Source: Acinetobacter seifertii (GTDB lineage Bacteria; Pseudomonadota; Gammaproteobacteria; Pseudomonadales; Moraxellaceae). From it: a stretch of 64,000 nucleotides of DNA. The position numbers and the translations under genes are program-made. The stretch covers positions 97,083-161,082 of the forward strand of contig NZ_KB851199.1 of the NCBI RefSeq assembly GCF_000368065.1, read 5' to 3'. The notes below the pieces were generated by a model. The model worked only from the letters and a program-made list of their open reading frames with translations. It was not told the origin of the DNA and searched no databases. Positions 1-9,606 of this stretch are shown in pieces; within the stretch, counting starts at the first letter, position 1, and every line of letters starts with the position of its first letter.

Positions 1-127
1 CATACCTTTCATTGAAGACATATCATGATCCATTCCTTTCATTGAAGACATATCATGATCCATTCCTTTCATTGAAGACATATCATGATCCATACCTTTC
101 ATTGAAGACATATCATGGTCCATTCCC
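1..127 (-). repeat. 30-bp tandem repeats encoding Met/His decapeptides in copA
   Basis: Four consecutive 30-bp units (1-30, 31-60, 61-90, 91-120) differ at only one or two bases each, and the array runs off the left edge. Each unit encodes MDHDMSSMKG on the minus strand. The period keeps the reading frame, so copy-number changes would alter the number of copper-binding repeats without breaking CopA. These are coding repeats, not a CRISPR array. Confidence 0.9.
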
Positions 128-1197
128 ATATCTTCCATCGTCAGTAAAGCACGGGGACGAGGTGTCGGCATCGTAGTACTTTTTACAAGTGAAGTATTTT
201 CATCATGTAATGTACCAATAGAAAAACCACTTCGATCAATAGATTCAGCTTCAATCTGATAATTTGCTTGTTTCGGTTCTACAATAACATCATAAGTCTC
301 AGCTGTTCCTATCCGGAATTCATCCACTGGCACGGGTTTTACTGGTTGTCCATCTGCGCTGACTACTGTCATTTTCAGATTAGGAATTCTTACATCGAAC
401 AAAGACATTGCCGAGGCATTAATAAACCGAAGACGTACTTTTTCTCTAGCTTTAAAATTTCCAGTCCAATTTTGTTCTGGAGTCTTACCATTCATTAAAA
501 ACGTATAGTTTGTTACATCAGACATATCTGTCTTAAGCATTCGCATCTGATTCCACATGGAACGATCTTTCCATGTTGCCTTTAAACCGTCTCTTTTAAT
601 CTGCCTAAAAACATCAAAAACTGTTTCTCTTCGATTCTGGTAGTAATCAGCTTCTTTCTTGAGATTACTCATAATCTGACCACTAGTAGAGTTGTGAAAA
701 TCAGAGAGTAAGACTACGTAATCTCTATCAGCTTTTTCTCCGGCCGTTAAAGGTACTTTATTTTTGGGATAAATGACTAAAGGGCCATACAGACCATCTT
801 GCTCTTGACCTTTACTATGCGAGTGATACCAATAGGTTCCATTCTGACGAACCTTGAATTTATATTCATAGGTTTTATTTGGTGCAATACCATCAAACTG
901 GTTGAACCCAGGTACTCCATCCATGATGCCAGGTAAAATTAAACCATGCCAATGAATTGAAGAATCTTGGTTTTTCAACTTGTTGTGTACACGAATAACG
1001 GCATCATCGCCTTCCTCAAACTCAAGAAGAGGCGCAACAAACTTACCATTTACAGTAATTCGTTTTAGAGGCTTTCCTGTAATATTCACCGTCTGTTCAG
1101 CAATTGTTAAATCATATTCTTTAACCGCTGCCATAACCCAAGTCGACGAAAACAATCCGACTCCTATTAAAAGGACATGACTTAATTTTCTAGACAT
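1..1197 (-). CDS. copA: Multicopper oxidase CopA, copper resistance (3' part cut by window edge)
   Basis: The first 399 codons of a CopA-type periplasmic multicopper oxidase are present. The translation opens with an export signal ending near TWVMAA. Cupredoxin copper ligands follow in the motifs HWHG and HSHS, typical of the type 2/3 copper site. The family oxidises Cu(I) and binds copper in the periplasm. The last 40 or so codons in view are Met/His-rich decapeptide repeats (MDHDMSSMKG), the usual methionine-rich copper-binding insert. The C-terminal cupredoxin domain and its copper ligands lie beyond position 1. The gene lies 83 bases downstream of the Met/His-rich gene on the same strand and is probably cotranscribed with it. 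copB would be expected next, outside the window. Confidence 0.93.
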   Translation of the reverse strand, partial: MSRKLSHVLLIGVGLFSSTWVMAAVKEYDLTIAEQTVNITGKPLKRITVNGKFVAPLLEFEEGDDAVIRVHNKLKNQDSSIHWHGLILPGIMDGVPGFNQFDGIAPNKTYEYKFKVRQNGTYWYHSHSKGQEQDGLYGPLVIYPKNKVPLTAGEKADRDYVVLLSDFHNSTSGQIMSNLKKEADYYQNRRETVFDVFRQIKRDGLKATWKDRSMWNQMRMLKTDMSDVTNYTFLMNGKTPEQNWTGNFKAREKVRLRFINASAMSLFDVRIPNLKMTVVSADGQPVKPVPVDEFRIGTAETYDVIVEPKQANYQIEAESIDRSGFSIGTLHDENTSLVKSTTMPTPRPRALLTMEDMGMDHDMSSMKGMDHDMSSMKGMDHDMSSMKGMDHDMSSMKGM

Positions 1198-1280
1198 TTA
1201 TTTTCACCTATCTATAGTTAATTGAGGGCTAAGCAGGTGGATAAAATACTTTTCCCTCAATATCTTATTTCGCGTATTAA

Positions 1281-1622
1281 TTATTTATTTGGCATATTCA
1301 TTTGAGAATGGTCCATCTCACCCATTTTAGAATGATCCATATTCATCATCTTAGAATGGTCCATATTCATCATCTTAGAATGGTCCATTTGGGACATATC
1401 AGACATTTGGCTGTGATCATGCTGACTATGATTCTGTTGATTTTCCTTATCTTCTTTCATATCACAAGGTTTTTTGCATTTCTCTTGCGCTTTTGAATTT
1501 ACTTTAACTTCTGTACTTAAAGTATTTTTCTGTTGAGCATCAGCAGCCCAAGATTGGCTTCCAGCAATTAAAGTCCCAACACACATAAAAGCAGTTAAGC
1601 CACGACGGAATAGAGTTTTCAT
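1281..1622 (-). CDS. Small exported Met/His-rich copper-binding protein
   Basis: This 113-residue protein starts with MKTLFRRGLTAF and an export signal ending SQSWAADA. The ATG at 1622 is chosen because GGAG lies 6 bases upstream; an ATG four codons earlier has no such site. The mature part has a CKKPCDMK motif near the middle. It ends in an array of MDHSKMMN-type octapeptides rich in Met and His, similar in composition to the CopA insert. I infer periplasmic copper binding or storage. It lies immediately upstream of copA and divergent from copR, with a CopR-box-like site between. I do not recognise a named family. Confidence 0.75.
   Translation of the reverse strand: MKTLFRRGLTAFMCVGTLIAGSQSWAADAQQKNTLSTEVKVNSKAQEKCKKPCDMKEDKENQQNHSQHDHSQMSDMSQMDHSKMMNMDHSKMMNMDHSKMGEMDHSQMNMPNK
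1326..1397 (-). repeat. 24-bp coding repeats (MDHSKMMN)
   Basis: Tandem 24-bp units within the small Met/His-rich gene encode MDHSKMMN, MDHSKMMN and MDHSKMGE, followed by a degenerate MDHSQMN unit. The period is a multiple of three, so the frame is kept. The unit differs from the 30-bp unit of the neighbouring copA but encodes the same MDH.-Met pattern. Confidence 0.8.
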
Positions 1623-1689
1623 TGATTGCTCCAAAAATAAATTTTATATAACTAACTTATAGGTTGGAACCGGACATCTATGTGACTTG

Positions 1690-1710
1690 AAAATGACATT
1701 TTTGTAATCT
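1690..1710. promoter_or_regulatory. CopR/CusR-box-like operator 1
   Basis: AAAATGACA, four T, then TGTAATCT: an imperfect dyad in the divergent region between the Met/His-rich gene/copA and copRS. The same half-sites with the same 4-base spacing occur at 6372-6392, the other divergent copper promoter. CusR/CopR regulators are known to bind AAAATGACA-type boxes, so this is the likely site for the adjacent CopR. Confidence 0.65.
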
Positions 1711-1771
1711 ACATCGCATCCTGTATTTATAACGTTATTATGGTCTTAATATGCGATACGGGGCTTAATAA

Positions 1772-2455
1772 ATGAGAATCTTACTAGTTGAAGATGAACA
1801 AAAAACTGGTGATTATCTAAAGCAAGGTCTTTCTGAAGCAGGATATATTACAGACTGGGTTACAGATGGCTTATCAGGTAAACATCAAGCTCTTTCAGAA
1901 GAATACGATCTAATTATACTAGATGTAATGTTACCGAAGTTAGATGGCTGGAATATCATTAATGATATTCGCAAAAGTGGCAAAACTATGCCTATCCTTT
2001 TTCTCTCAGCTCGTGATCAAATTGAAGATAGAGTTAAAGGCCTGGAACTAGGAGCTGATGATTATCTCGTTAAGCCTTTTGCTTTTGCAGAACTTCTTGC
2101 CCGAATTAAAACCTTACTTCGTCGCGGTCAACAAAAGGAAGATAGCAATATTATTACAATTGCTGATCTTGAACTTGATCTTCGTAAACGTCGCGTCACA
2201 CGTGCTGGACAAAGAATTGACCTTACAGCTAAAGAGTTCGCATTGATGGAATTATTTATGCGTAGACGTGGAGAGATTCTACCTCGTGCTCTTATTGCTT
2301 CTCAAATATGGGATATGAATTTTGATAGTGATACCAATGTTGTAGAAGTCGCTATTAAACGTCTAAGAAATAAAATAGATAGTAATTTCAGTCCTAAGTT
2401 GATCCAAAACATCCGCGGAATGGGGTATGTCTTAGAGGTAGAAGATGACTCATAA
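1772..2455 (+). CDS. copR: Copper response regulator CopR/CusR (OmpR family)
   Basis: This 227-residue OmpR/PhoB-type regulator is full length. The receiver domain (about residues 1-115) has the acidic pocket in VEDEQ, the phospho-acceptor Asp in [10 protein letters not shown], and the switch/Lys region LSAR and VKPFAF. The C-terminal winged helix (about 130-225) carries [10 protein letters not shown] and the terminal RGMGYVLE. It follows the CusR/CopR subgroup and overlaps the kinase gene by 11 bases, so the pair is translationally coupled. It most likely activates the flanking copper genes through the two boxes at 1690 and 6372. The symbol could equally be cusR. Confidence 0.92.
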   Translation: MRILLVEDEQKTGDYLKQGLSEAGYITDWVTDGLSGKHQALSEEYDLIILDVMLPKLDGWNIINDIRKSGKTMPILFLSARDQIEDRVKGLELGADDYLVKPFAFAELLARIKTLLRRGQQKEDSNIITIADLELDLRKRRVTRAGQRIDLTAKEFALMELFMRRRGEILPRALIASQIWDMNFDSDTNVVEVAIKRLRNKIDSNFSPKLIQNIRGMGYVLEVEDDS

Positions 2456-3821
2456 ACTGTTTAATGCGATCAGTTTCCGTATTGCGATCATTTTTTCATT
2501 ATCTACCATTATTATCTTAATGATTATGGGGCTGGTCATTCATCAGCTTGTTATGCATCATTTTGAAACTCAGGACCGCACTCAGCTAGAAGGGAAAATT
2601 CAGCTTTTAGAAAATTTACTGGAACAGAATCCGAAAAACACCGATGAACTAAAGATATATTTAAAAGATGCTTTAGTTGGTCATCATGATCTAATTGTCC
2701 AGATTGAACGCCCAACTGGCCAAATCATTTTTAGTTCAGCACCTGCCGTTATAAAGGCTCAAACATTAGTAAAGTCTAAACATATCCCTTGGATAGAGTG
2801 GGAAATTCAAAATAAAACATACCGTGGCTTAGTTTATAAAAAATCGTTTGATAAAAATATGAGTGTTCCAACTGCTCAAATTATTGTTGGAATCGATACC
2901 TCCGAACATCAACATTTTTTAAACGACTTTAGACGACAATTGTTATATATCGGAGTTGTGGGCACAATTTGTTTAATGTTTTTAGGTTGGTTTGCCGCAT
3001 GGAGGGGCTTACGTCCAGTTCAGAAAATGGCAAAAGTTGCAGAAGGCATTTCAGCTCAGCATCTATCTGAACGATTAGCGGTCGATAATACACGCACTGA
3101 ACTAAAATCATTAGCCATAGCCTTTAACGATATGTTAGATCGGCTAGAAACGGCTGTAGAAAAACTCTCAGATTTTTCATCTGATCTGGCCCATGAAATT
3201 AGAACACCTATTAATAATTTAATGACTCAAACTCAAGTATGTTTATCTCGTAGTCGGGATATTAATACTTATCAGGAAGTCCTCTTTTCTAATCTGGAAG
3301 AGTTTGAACGTTTGGCTCGAATGGTTTCAGATATGTTATTTCTTGCAAAGGCAGAGCATGGCCTACACTTACCAAACCTACAACAGGTCAGCCTAGTAAA
3401 AGAGATTTCTGCTTTATTTGACTTCTATGATGCTATCGCTGCTGAAAAGGGAATGTCCCTAGAACAAAGTGGACAAGGATACGTAAAAGGCGATCCCTCA
3501 ATGTTACGTCGTGCACTGAGTAATTTACTATCAAATGCGATCAAATATGGTAAACCTGATTCAATAATTAAGATTAATTGCCGACAAAATATTGATACCA
3601 CTATATTCACAATCGAAAATGAAAGCTCACCAATAACATCTGAACAGCTGAATCGATTATTTGACCGTTTTTACCGTACGGATGCATCCAGACAAAGAGT
3701 TGAGGAAGGCACAGGTTTAGGTCTAGCAATTACCAAGTCAATTCTTGATGTACATGGCGCAACGATTCAAGCAGACTATAACAACGGTCGGATAGTTTTT
3801 AAAATAACTTTTAAAAACTAA
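2445..3821 (+). CDS. copS: Copper sensor histidine kinase CopS/CusS
   Basis: This 458-residue inner-membrane kinase has a first transmembrane segment at about residues 13-36, a periplasmic sensor loop, and a second segment near 165-188. HAMP, dimerisation and ATPase domains follow. The H-box reads [14 protein letters not shown] with the phospho-accepting His. The N box has [12 protein letters not shown], and the G2 box has [11 protein letters not shown]. Its length and architecture match the heavy-metal sensor kinase (CusS) family, which senses periplasmic Cu(I)/Ag(I). It overlaps copR and is followed by a hairpin separating it from the convergent copper ATPase. Confidence 0.92.
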   Translation: MTHKLFNAISFRIAIIFSLSTIIILMIMGLVIHQLVMHHFETQDRTQLEGKIQLLENLLEQNPKNTDELKIYLKDALVGHHDLIVQIERPTGQIIFSSAPAVIKAQTLVKSKHIPWIEWEIQNKTYRGLVYKKSFDKNMSVPTAQIIVGIDTSEHQHFLNDFRRQLLYIGVVGTICLMFLGWFAAWRGLRPVQKMAKVAEGISAQHLSERLAVDNTRTELKSLAIAFNDMLDRLETAVEKLSDFSSDLAHEIRTPINNLMTQTQVCLSRSRDINTYQEVLFSNLEEFERLARMVSDMLFLAKAEHGLHLPNLQQVSLVKEISALFDFYDAIAAEKGMSLEQSGQGYVKGDPSMLRRALSNLLSNAIKYGKPDSIIKINCRQNIDTTIFTIENESSPITSEQLNRLFDRFYRTDASRQRVEEGTGLGLAITKSILDVHGATIQADYNNGRIVFKITFKN

Positions 3822-3841
3822 TTTTTGTAAATAAAAGACAA

Positions 3842-3884
3842 CTGACTACTCATTTCCAGTATCTAAAAAATTATGAGTAGTCAG
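3842..3884. terminator. Hairpin between convergent copS and copper ATPase genes
   Basis: A perfect 12-bp inverted repeat, CTGACTACTCAT and ATGAGTAGTCAG, with a 19-base loop. It lies between the copS stop and the ATPase stop. There is no strong T-run on the + side; the minus side continues into a T-rich stretch. It probably terminates one or both transcripts. Confidence 0.55.
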
Positions 3885-3898
3885 AAAATGATCCTTTC

Positions 3899-6238
3899 TT
3901 AACTACGTAGCCTTAAAGCATTACCAATAACCGATGCTGAACTTAGGCTCATTGCTAAAGCTGCGATCATAGGAGAAAGTAGCCAACCAGTAAATGGATA
4001 TAAAATACCCGCGGCTAAAGGGATGCCTAATGCATTATAAAGGAATGCAAACATCAGGTTTTGCTTCATATTTTTAATAGTGGCCTCTGACAGGGAGCGA
4101 GCGATCTCTATACCTCGTAAATCACCTTTGACTAAAGTGACTTGAGCACTATTCATAGCCACATCTGTTCCAGTCCCCATTGCAATACCAATATCCGCTT
4201 GAGCTAAAGCTGGGGCATCATTGATACCGTCACCTGCCATTGCAACCATTCTTCCTTCTTTTTGTAATTTATTAACCAGTTCCAGTTTATCTGCTGGTTT
4301 AACTTCTCCGTAAACTTCATCAATACCTAATTTAGCTCCAACTGATTTTGCAGTAGTTAAACCATCTCCTGTGGCCATTATAATTCTTAATCCAGAATTC
4401 TTCAGAGCATGCACAGCTTCAGGTGTACTGACTTTGATTGGATCTGAAACAGCCAATAGTCCTACGAGCGTCCCATCAACAGCCAAATGCATAACACTTG
4501 CGCCTTCTGCTCTTAATTGCTCAGCTTGAGGGATATATGTATCAACTGATATGCCGAGTTGTTCCATTAAAGCTGTATTGCCTAATGATAATTGTTGTCC
4601 ATCTAACTCACCCTTAACACCAATTCCAGAACCTGACTCAAAAGATGTTGGTGTTGTTAGTACAAGATTTCTTTCACGGGCAGCCTGTACAATTGCATCC
4701 GCTAATGGATGTTCACTACCTTGATCCAAGCTGGCAGCTAATCTGAGAACTTCATTTTCTTCATATCCAGATAAAGCAATGACCTTATCAAATGAGGGGC
4801 GACCTTCTGTTAAGGTCCCTGTTTTATCAATAATTAATGTATCAATCTTACGTAAATTTTCTATTGCTGCAGCATCACGGAAGAGTACGCCATTGGATGC
4901 ACCACGACCCGTTGCCACCATGATTGACATTGGTGTGGCTAATCCTAAAGCACACGGACAAGCAATAATTAAAACTGCGACAGCATTGATTAGTCCGTAT
5001 ACCCAACTCGGTTCTGGTCCAAATATTCCCCACCCAAAAAAGGTAAGGATAGATATACCGATCACCACCAGTACAAACCAGCCAGCTACCTGATCTGCCA
5101 TTCTTTGCATAGGGGCTTTAGAACGCTGAGCTTGCGCTACCATTTGAACTATCTGTGAAAGTACTGTTGAAGAACCGACCTTTTCCGAACGTATCACTAA
5201 TGAACCGTTCATATTCATTGTCGCACCGATTACTTGGTCACCTATACGTTTTGTTACTGGAACTGGCTCTCCCGTTAACATTGATTCATCAATAGAACTT
5301 GAACCTTCTGTAATTATTCCATCAACGGGGACCTTCTCACCTGGTCGTACTCTCAGTAAATCTCCAACATGTACATGGGAAAGTGGGATATCTTCCTCTG
5401 TGCCATCTTCATTAATTTTTCTTGCGGTTTTCGGTGCCAACCCAAGTAAAGATTTTATTGCTGACGAAGTTTGCGAACGTGCCTTTAACTCAAGAACTTG
5501 ACCTAATAAGGTCAGTGAAATAATTGCGGCTGTTGCCTCAAAATATACAGCAACACGCCCCATAGAGATGAAAGACGCTGGGAAAACTTGTGGGGCTAGG
5601 GTTCCAACGACACTATAAATAAATGCAGCTCCAGTCCCAATTCCAATTAAAGTCCACATATTCGGACTACGATTTAAAATTGAATGCCAACATCTAACAA
5701 AAAATGGCCAACCTGCCCAAAAGACGATAGGTAAAGTAAGAACAAGTTCAATCCAGCTTTGTACCTTCATCTCAAACCAGTTCAACTGATGACCAAACAT
5801 CGCCAAAAATATGATAATGAGGGTTAACGGTAAGGTGTACCAAAATCTTCTTTTGAAATCTTTAAGTTCAGGATTATCATCGGCTTCATCTAGATTGGGA
5901 AGTAATGGTTCTAGTGACATACCGCAAATCGGACAGTTACCAGGATGATTTTGTCGGATCTCCGGATGCATTGGGCAAGTATAAATTGATGAGGTATTTA
6001 CACTATCTGAGTGTGTATCCATCTTATTTAGGGAGACATTTTCGGAAACAGATCTATCTTCTTTAGCAATGTAAAAAGTAGGATCATGCTTAAATTTTAT
6101 CTGACATTTTTCACTACAAAAGTAAAAAGTCTTATTGCCAACTTGTTCATGAAATTTAGATTCTTCTGTTACAGCCATGCCGCAGACAGGATCCTTTAGT
6201 ACGTTATTTATAGTTTTCTTTTCATGATGATGGTACAT
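3899..6238 (-). CDS. Copper-exporting P1B-type ATPase with YHS and CPMHP N-terminal metal modules
   Basis: This 779-residue Cu(I) efflux pump is of the CopA/ActP class. The N-terminus carries a His cluster (MYHHHEKK) and then a YHS domain ([17 protein letters not shown]). A heavy-metal-binding module follows ([21 protein letters not shown]), with no classical CxxC HMA domain. Then come eight predicted membrane helices with the [10 protein letters not shown] metal site, the GEPVPV actuator motif near TGEP, the DKTGTLTEG phosphorylation site, and [16 protein letters not shown] lies just upstream of the ATG. It is divergent from copC with a shared CopR-like box. It moves copper from the cytoplasm to the periplasm, where CopA can oxidise it. 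Confidence 0.93.
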   Translation of the reverse strand: MYHHHEKKTINNVLKDPVCGMAVTEESKFHEQVGNKTFYFCSEKCQIKFKHDPTFYIAKEDRSVSENVSLNKMDTHSDSVNTSSIYTCPMHPEIRQNHPGNCPICGMSLEPLLPNLDEADDNPELKDFKRRFWYTLPLTLIIIFLAMFGHQLNWFEMKVQSWIELVLTLPIVFWAGWPFFVRCWHSILNRSPNMWTLIGIGTGAAFIYSVVGTLAPQVFPASFISMGRVAVYFEATAAIISLTLLGQVLELKARSQTSSAIKSLLGLAPKTARKINEDGTEEDIPLSHVHVGDLLRVRPGEKVPVDGIITEGSSSIDESMLTGEPVPVTKRIGDQVIGATMNMNGSLVIRSEKVGSSTVLSQIVQMVAQAQRSKAPMQRMADQVAGWFVLVVIGISILTFFGWGIFGPEPSWVYGLINAVAVLIIACPCALGLATPMSIMVATGRGASNGVLFRDAAAIENLRKIDTLIIDKTGTLTEGRPSFDKVIALSGYEENEVLRLAASLDQGSEHPLADAIVQAARERNLVLTTPTSFESGSGIGVKGELDGQQLSLGNTALMEQLGISVDTYIPQAEQLRAEGASVMHLAVDGTLVGLLAVSDPIKVSTPEAVHALKNSGLRIIMATGDGLTTAKSVGAKLGIDEVYGEVKPADKLELVNKLQKEGRMVAMAGDGINDAPALAQADIGIAMGTGTDVAMNSAQVTLVKGDLRGIEIARSLSEATIKNMKQNLMFAFLYNALGIPLAAGILYPFTGWLLSPMIAALAMSLSSASVIGNALRLRS

Positions 6239-6371
6239 ATAGAAACCTCCTTCATATTTGATTTTAAAAAATTAATTACCTTCGTGCAGAAATACATTTC
6301 TGATTATTTGAGTATTTAATGAACATTATTCTTGATAAAGTCAGTGTAACACTTGTGAGTTTTTAATTCTA

Positions 6372-6392
6372 AAAATGACAAAAATGTAATTT
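6372..6392. promoter_or_regulatory. CopR/CusR-box-like operator 2
   Basis: AAAATGACA, four A, then TGTAATTT, in the 281-base divergent region between the copper ATPase and copC. Half-sites and spacing match the box at 1690-1710. Its position suits control of both divergent genes by CopR. Confidence 0.65.
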
Positions 6393-6519
6393 TGGAGTCA
6401 TCAAGACGTTGCTCTCTTTCTTAAATAATAAGCATACAAAGAGTGATGACCAACTCGATCAATTTAGGAATTTCACTGGGTCATTACTTAGCACGTACTA
6501 ATTTTTAAAAGGTGATGAA

Positions 6520-6900
6520 ATGAAAATTTTCCAAAATAAAGTGTCAGCTCTACGTAATGTACTAGTAGGTGCGACTATGGTTGTAGCTGCTTCAAGCGCA
6601 TTTGCTCATGTCAAACTTGAAAGTGCCACTCCAGCTATTAATGCATCTGTAGCAAGTCAGCCAAAAAATATAACTTTAAATTTTGGTGAAGAAGTCATGT
6701 TAATGAATGTCAAATTACTTGATGCTCAACGTAAAGACATCCCTTTAACTTATCAGATAACTCATGATTTAAAAAAATCATTTGAAGTAGCAGTACCTAA
6801 ACTTAAGAAAGGTAAATACACAGTGGTTTGGACCACAATGGGTACTGATGGCCATAACATGAATGGCGAATATAGCTTCACTATTAAATCAGCGAAATAA
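6520..6900 (+). CDS. copC: Periplasmic copper-binding protein CopC
   Basis: This 126-residue protein has a signal peptide ending SSAFA, leaving a mature N-terminus HVKLESATPA. In CopC proteins this N-terminal His is a Cu(II) ligand. The C-terminal DGHNMNGEYSF matches the family motif with its second copper-binding His. Length is normal. AAGGTGATGAA provides the ribosome site. It is cotranscribed with copD 67 bases downstream and probably delivers copper to it or holds it in the periplasm. Confidence 0.9.
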   Translation: MKIFQNKVSALRNVLVGATMVVAASSAFAHVKLESATPAINASVASQPKNITLNFGEEVMLMNVKLLDAQRKDIPLTYQITHDLKKSFEVAVPKLKKGKYTVVWTTMGTDGHNMNGEYSFTIKSAK

Positions 6901-6967
6901 CTATAGAGCATCAATAGTCTATATGCCAGCAGCTTGCTGGCATATTGCTATCGCAGGGAGGAAAAAT

Positions 6968-7849
6968 ATGAATCCTGAAACTTGGATATATGCAACGTGG
7001 CTGATTAAAGTCGTTTTATATTTAGGAATAGCATTTGTTGTTGGTGGTGCCTTTAGCTATTTTCTACTGGGACGTTATGTAGAAATCAGGGAAACTCTTC
7101 TAAAGTACATTACTATTGGTGCAGGATTAGGCTTTATTTCAAGCACTTTAGGCTTCTTTGTTCTTATAGGAAGTTTTGCCAATACAGGTCTTTCAGGAAT
7201 GTGGGACAGTAACTACATTAATATCTTAATAAATACTCCCACTGGGCATATCCATATCATCCGCTCAGTTAGTTTTGCACTTTTATTGTTATTTATGATT
7301 GTAAAGCTTAGTAAAGGGACTATCCAAGTTTCCAAAGTAGAAGGAACAATTTTTACCATCCTACTTATCCCCATGGTTTTTAGTTTTTCACAATTAGGCC
7401 ATGTCACAAACTTGCCCTTTTTCGCTCAATTCTTATTATCAATACATGTCCTTGTAATGTCCTTATGGATGGGATCACTTTTTCCTTTATGGAAAACAAG
7501 TAAAAAAATTACTGGTCTTCCATTAAAAGATCGCATGCACTTATTTGGGAGAATCGCAGCATTTGTTGTGGGAATACTACTCGCTTGTGGTGCTAGTATT
7601 GCTCTGTTACTCATTAAAGATTTCAATACTCTACTAAATACTCCTTATGGGCATGGTTTTATTATTAAGATCGCATTTGTTCTAAGCATTTTATTATTAG
7701 CTGCTTTCAACAAATGGTATTTTACCCCTCGCTTACAAGACCCGAAATTTGCCAGACAGTTGGGCTATGCCATTTTATTTGAAATGTCATTAGGCCTAAT
7801 GATCCTTTTAACGACTGGATATATTACAACTGTAGTGGGAATTGATTAA
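6968..7849 (+). CDS. copD: Copper resistance inner-membrane protein CopD
   Basis: This 293-residue protein has about eight transmembrane helices over its whole length and belongs to the CopD family (copper uptake or partitioning with CopC). The ATG at 6968 is chosen because GGGAGGAAAA lies directly upstream. The reading frame is open further upstream, but that stretch overlaps the end of copC and contains no good start. Conserved family features seen include the STLGF..., SLWMGSLFPLW and GHGFIIKI regions near predicted helix ends. It is the last gene of the copper block. Confidence 0.88.
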   Translation: MNPETWIYATWLIKVVLYLGIAFVVGGAFSYFLLGRYVEIRETLLKYITIGAGLGFISSTLGFFVLIGSFANTGLSGMWDSNYINILINTPTGHIHIIRSVSFALLLLFMIVKLSKGTIQVSKVEGTIFTILLIPMVFSFSQLGHVTNLPFFAQFLLSIHVLVMSLWMGSLFPLWKTSKKITGLPLKDRMHLFGRIAAFVVGILLACGASIALLLIKDFNTLLNTPYGHGFIIKIAFVLSILLLAAFNKWYFTPRLQDPKFARQLGYAILFEMSLGLMILLTTGYITTVVGID

Positions 7850-8012
7850 ATAGGTATATAGTAATTTAAAAAAGTAAAATGAAAAAAATTATCTGATTCT
7901 GCTTGATTTCATCATTGGTTCAATCCTTGATATTTTTTCTAACTCCATAAGCTTTACTATTGTAAGTAGAGTGTAGTGTAAGACTGTAGAGTCTCAGATC
8001 TTTTAAAATATA

Positions 8013-8032
8013 GGGGTAAAATTACTTACCCC
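8013..8032. terminator. Hairpin downstream of copD
   Basis: GGGGTAA, six bases, TTACCCC: a perfect 7-bp stem about 165 bases after the copD stop and 80 bases before the end of the convergent DUF932 gene. No T-run follows, so it could be an operator or structural element rather than a terminator. The rest of the 7850-8114 gap holds no feature I can name. Confidence 0.35.
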
Positions 8033-8114
8033 ATAATCTGCCCATGTTTTTATAAATTAATTACATGATTTTCTGTAATTCATGTATAAATAAACTTAAA
8101 CAAATAATCATAAC

Positions 8115-9164
8115 TTATACAACCATTCTTAGTGCCTGTTCCAGCCCGCGTTGTTTAAGGTTGGCTCCTACCCCAAACCATGCTGAATCTAATCGGTGAT
8201 CTTTTGAGATCGCACGTCGCTCATGATCAACAAACTCGGTAATACTACAAAGCAGTCCATACGCCGTATCTTTAGCTGAAGCTAACTCGGCACCACGACC
8301 ATGCCCGTTAAACATGGTCATGACCTTAGACATCGCACGTCCATTTGGCTCAGTTTTATTGTCGGTTTTGGATGAGTTGATTTGTTTAGGCGTAGCTACA
8401 TTACGGTAGAACTGAATGATACTTTCATCTTGTTCAGCAATATTCAGGTTTGTATTATTGAACACTGCATCGAAGTAAGCTGCTGCTTCCTGCTGGGTGA
8501 CTTTACGCTGGCTGAGCTGCTTCATTTCATACATGTGCTCGTCCCATGCATGAACCGAAATACCCAATTGCTGTTTAATCTTTTCAGCATCAAACTTGGT
8601 ACTGTGTGGAACTTTCACCACACCTGCACTACTATTCTGCCCACGTAAGGCAATCGCTAAGGTGTTATTACACACCACACGTACACTTGTAAATTGCGCC
8701 GTGGTGGCTAATGTCCCATCACATGCTGTTGCCAGAAGGATATAACCATTACTCACATCCTTTCCTTTCAGTGCTGTTGATTGTCCAGTCGTAGCCAGTG
8801 CCCAGAACTTACGACCACCTTTCAATACCCCTGCTGTTTCCAGTTCAAAGCCTGATTGTTCTGTCAGGTCTTTATAGAAGTTTAATATCTCCATCGGTTG
8901 CACCTCCTGATAACGCTGACTTACCACTGATAGCGGCGCATGAGTATCTGAACGATAAAGGACTCTCTGATCTTCATACGGCATGATGATGTTTTGTCCA
9001 CGTTCATTTTTTGTCATATAGCTGACATTGGATGATTCAATTCGCCAATCCATCCCTGCTTGTTGTGCCCATACTTCTAAAGGTTGATTTCTAGTGAGTT
9101 GATTGCCCAAACCATGCCAAGGGGTTTGACCTACAAAAGCCATTGTTTCAACTTGATGTGCCAT
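8115..9164 (-). CDS. DUF932 domain-containing protein
   Basis: This 349-residue protein has the DUF932 signature: an N-terminal TPWHGLG motif at about residues 14-20, and a central TAQFTSVRVVCNNTLAIAL segment near 150-170. A conserved C-terminal domain ends RGAELASAKDTAYGLL...EFVDHERR. This family is common on plasmids, prophages and islands; its molecular role is not established, though DNA metabolism or anti-restriction roles are often guessed. It is the last gene of a leftward cluster of seven small or unknown genes. The start ATG is preceded by AGGAAAA. Confidence 0.85.
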   Translation of the reverse strand: MAHQVETMAFVGQTPWHGLGNQLTRNQPLEVWAQQAGMDWRIESSNVSYMTKNERGQNIIMPYEDQRVLYRSDTHAPLSVVSQRYQEVQPMEILNFYKDLTEQSGFELETAGVLKGGRKFWALATTGQSTALKGKDVSNGYILLATACDGTLATTAQFTSVRVVCNNTLAIALRGQNSSAGVVKVPHSTKFDAEKIKQQLGISVHAWDEHMYEMKQLSQRKVTQQEAAAYFDAVFNNTNLNIAEQDESIIQFYRNVATPKQINSSKTDNKTEPNGRAMSKVMTMFNGHGRGAELASAKDTAYGLLCSITEFVDHERRAISKDHRLDSAWFGVGANLKQRGLEQALRMVV

Positions 9165-9218
9165 GATGTTTTTCCTATTAAGTGATTTAAATAATTTGAT
9201 TAAGAGTTTGGGATGAAG

Positions 9219-9515
9219 TTAAGAAAAGCTTGATTGCTGGATTTCAAAATGTTGCAGACACTGCTCACACTGATAATGCAAGGACACTGTATTGTCTTGA
9301 TGCTGGACGTAGAGCAGAAACATGCCCCCTACAACTAAACCAACAAAGCCACCGACTAGTGGGTGAATAGGACTACGTTTTGACAATTGCATACAGGCTG
9401 CTGCCAGAGACATGGGGGAGAATGATGAAAGTTTTGCAAATACACCTTGATGGCTTTGTTCTGACTGCCGTAGTAATTTCAGATGTCTCGAATGGCAGTA
9501 AGGACATTGATGCAT
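9219..9515 (-). CDS. Small zinc-ribbon membrane protein
   Basis: This 98-residue protein begins MHQCPYCHSRH and has a second pair YQCEQCLQHF near residues 80-90, giving CxxC...CxxC, the pattern of a split zinc ribbon. Between them is one or a pair of hydrophobic segments (VGGFVGLVVGGMFLLY). I infer a membrane protein with cytoplasmic zinc-binding ends. AGGAG lies upstream of the ATG. It sits between the DUF932 gene and a terminator. No family name recognised. Confidence 0.65.
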   Translation of the reverse strand: MHQCPYCHSRHLKLLRQSEQSHQGVFAKLSSFSPMSLAAACMQLSKRSPIHPLVGGFVGLVVGGMFLLYVQHQDNTVSLHYQCEQCLQHFEIQQSSFS

Positions 9516-9547
9516 AGTCGTCTCCTCTCAATAAAAGGCATAAAAAA

Positions 9548-9571
9548 AACCACAAGCAAATGCTTGTGGTT
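9548..9571 (-). terminator. Rho-independent terminator after the exported 109-residue protein
   Basis: AACCACAAGCA and TGCTTGTGGTT form an 11-bp stem with a 2-base spacer, followed on the minus strand by eight T. It lies 36 bases after the stop at 9607 and before the zinc-ribbon gene, which would therefore need its own promoter or readthrough. Confidence 0.8.
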
Positions 9572-9606
9572 TGATTGAGCTTTATGTCGTTTTAGATTAA
9601 GTCAAA

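Noticed and set aside
1..120. CRISPR-like 30-bp repeats at the left edge
   Set aside because: The units are contiguous with no spacers, and encode in-frame Met/His repeats of copA.
4779..5093. 104-codon + strand reading frame inside the copper ATPase gene
   Set aside because: It is an antisense shadow of a clearly conserved gene and has no ribosome site.
7905..7930. tRNA-like T-arm (GGTTCAATCC) after copD
   Set aside because: No acceptor, D or anticodon stems can be built around it.
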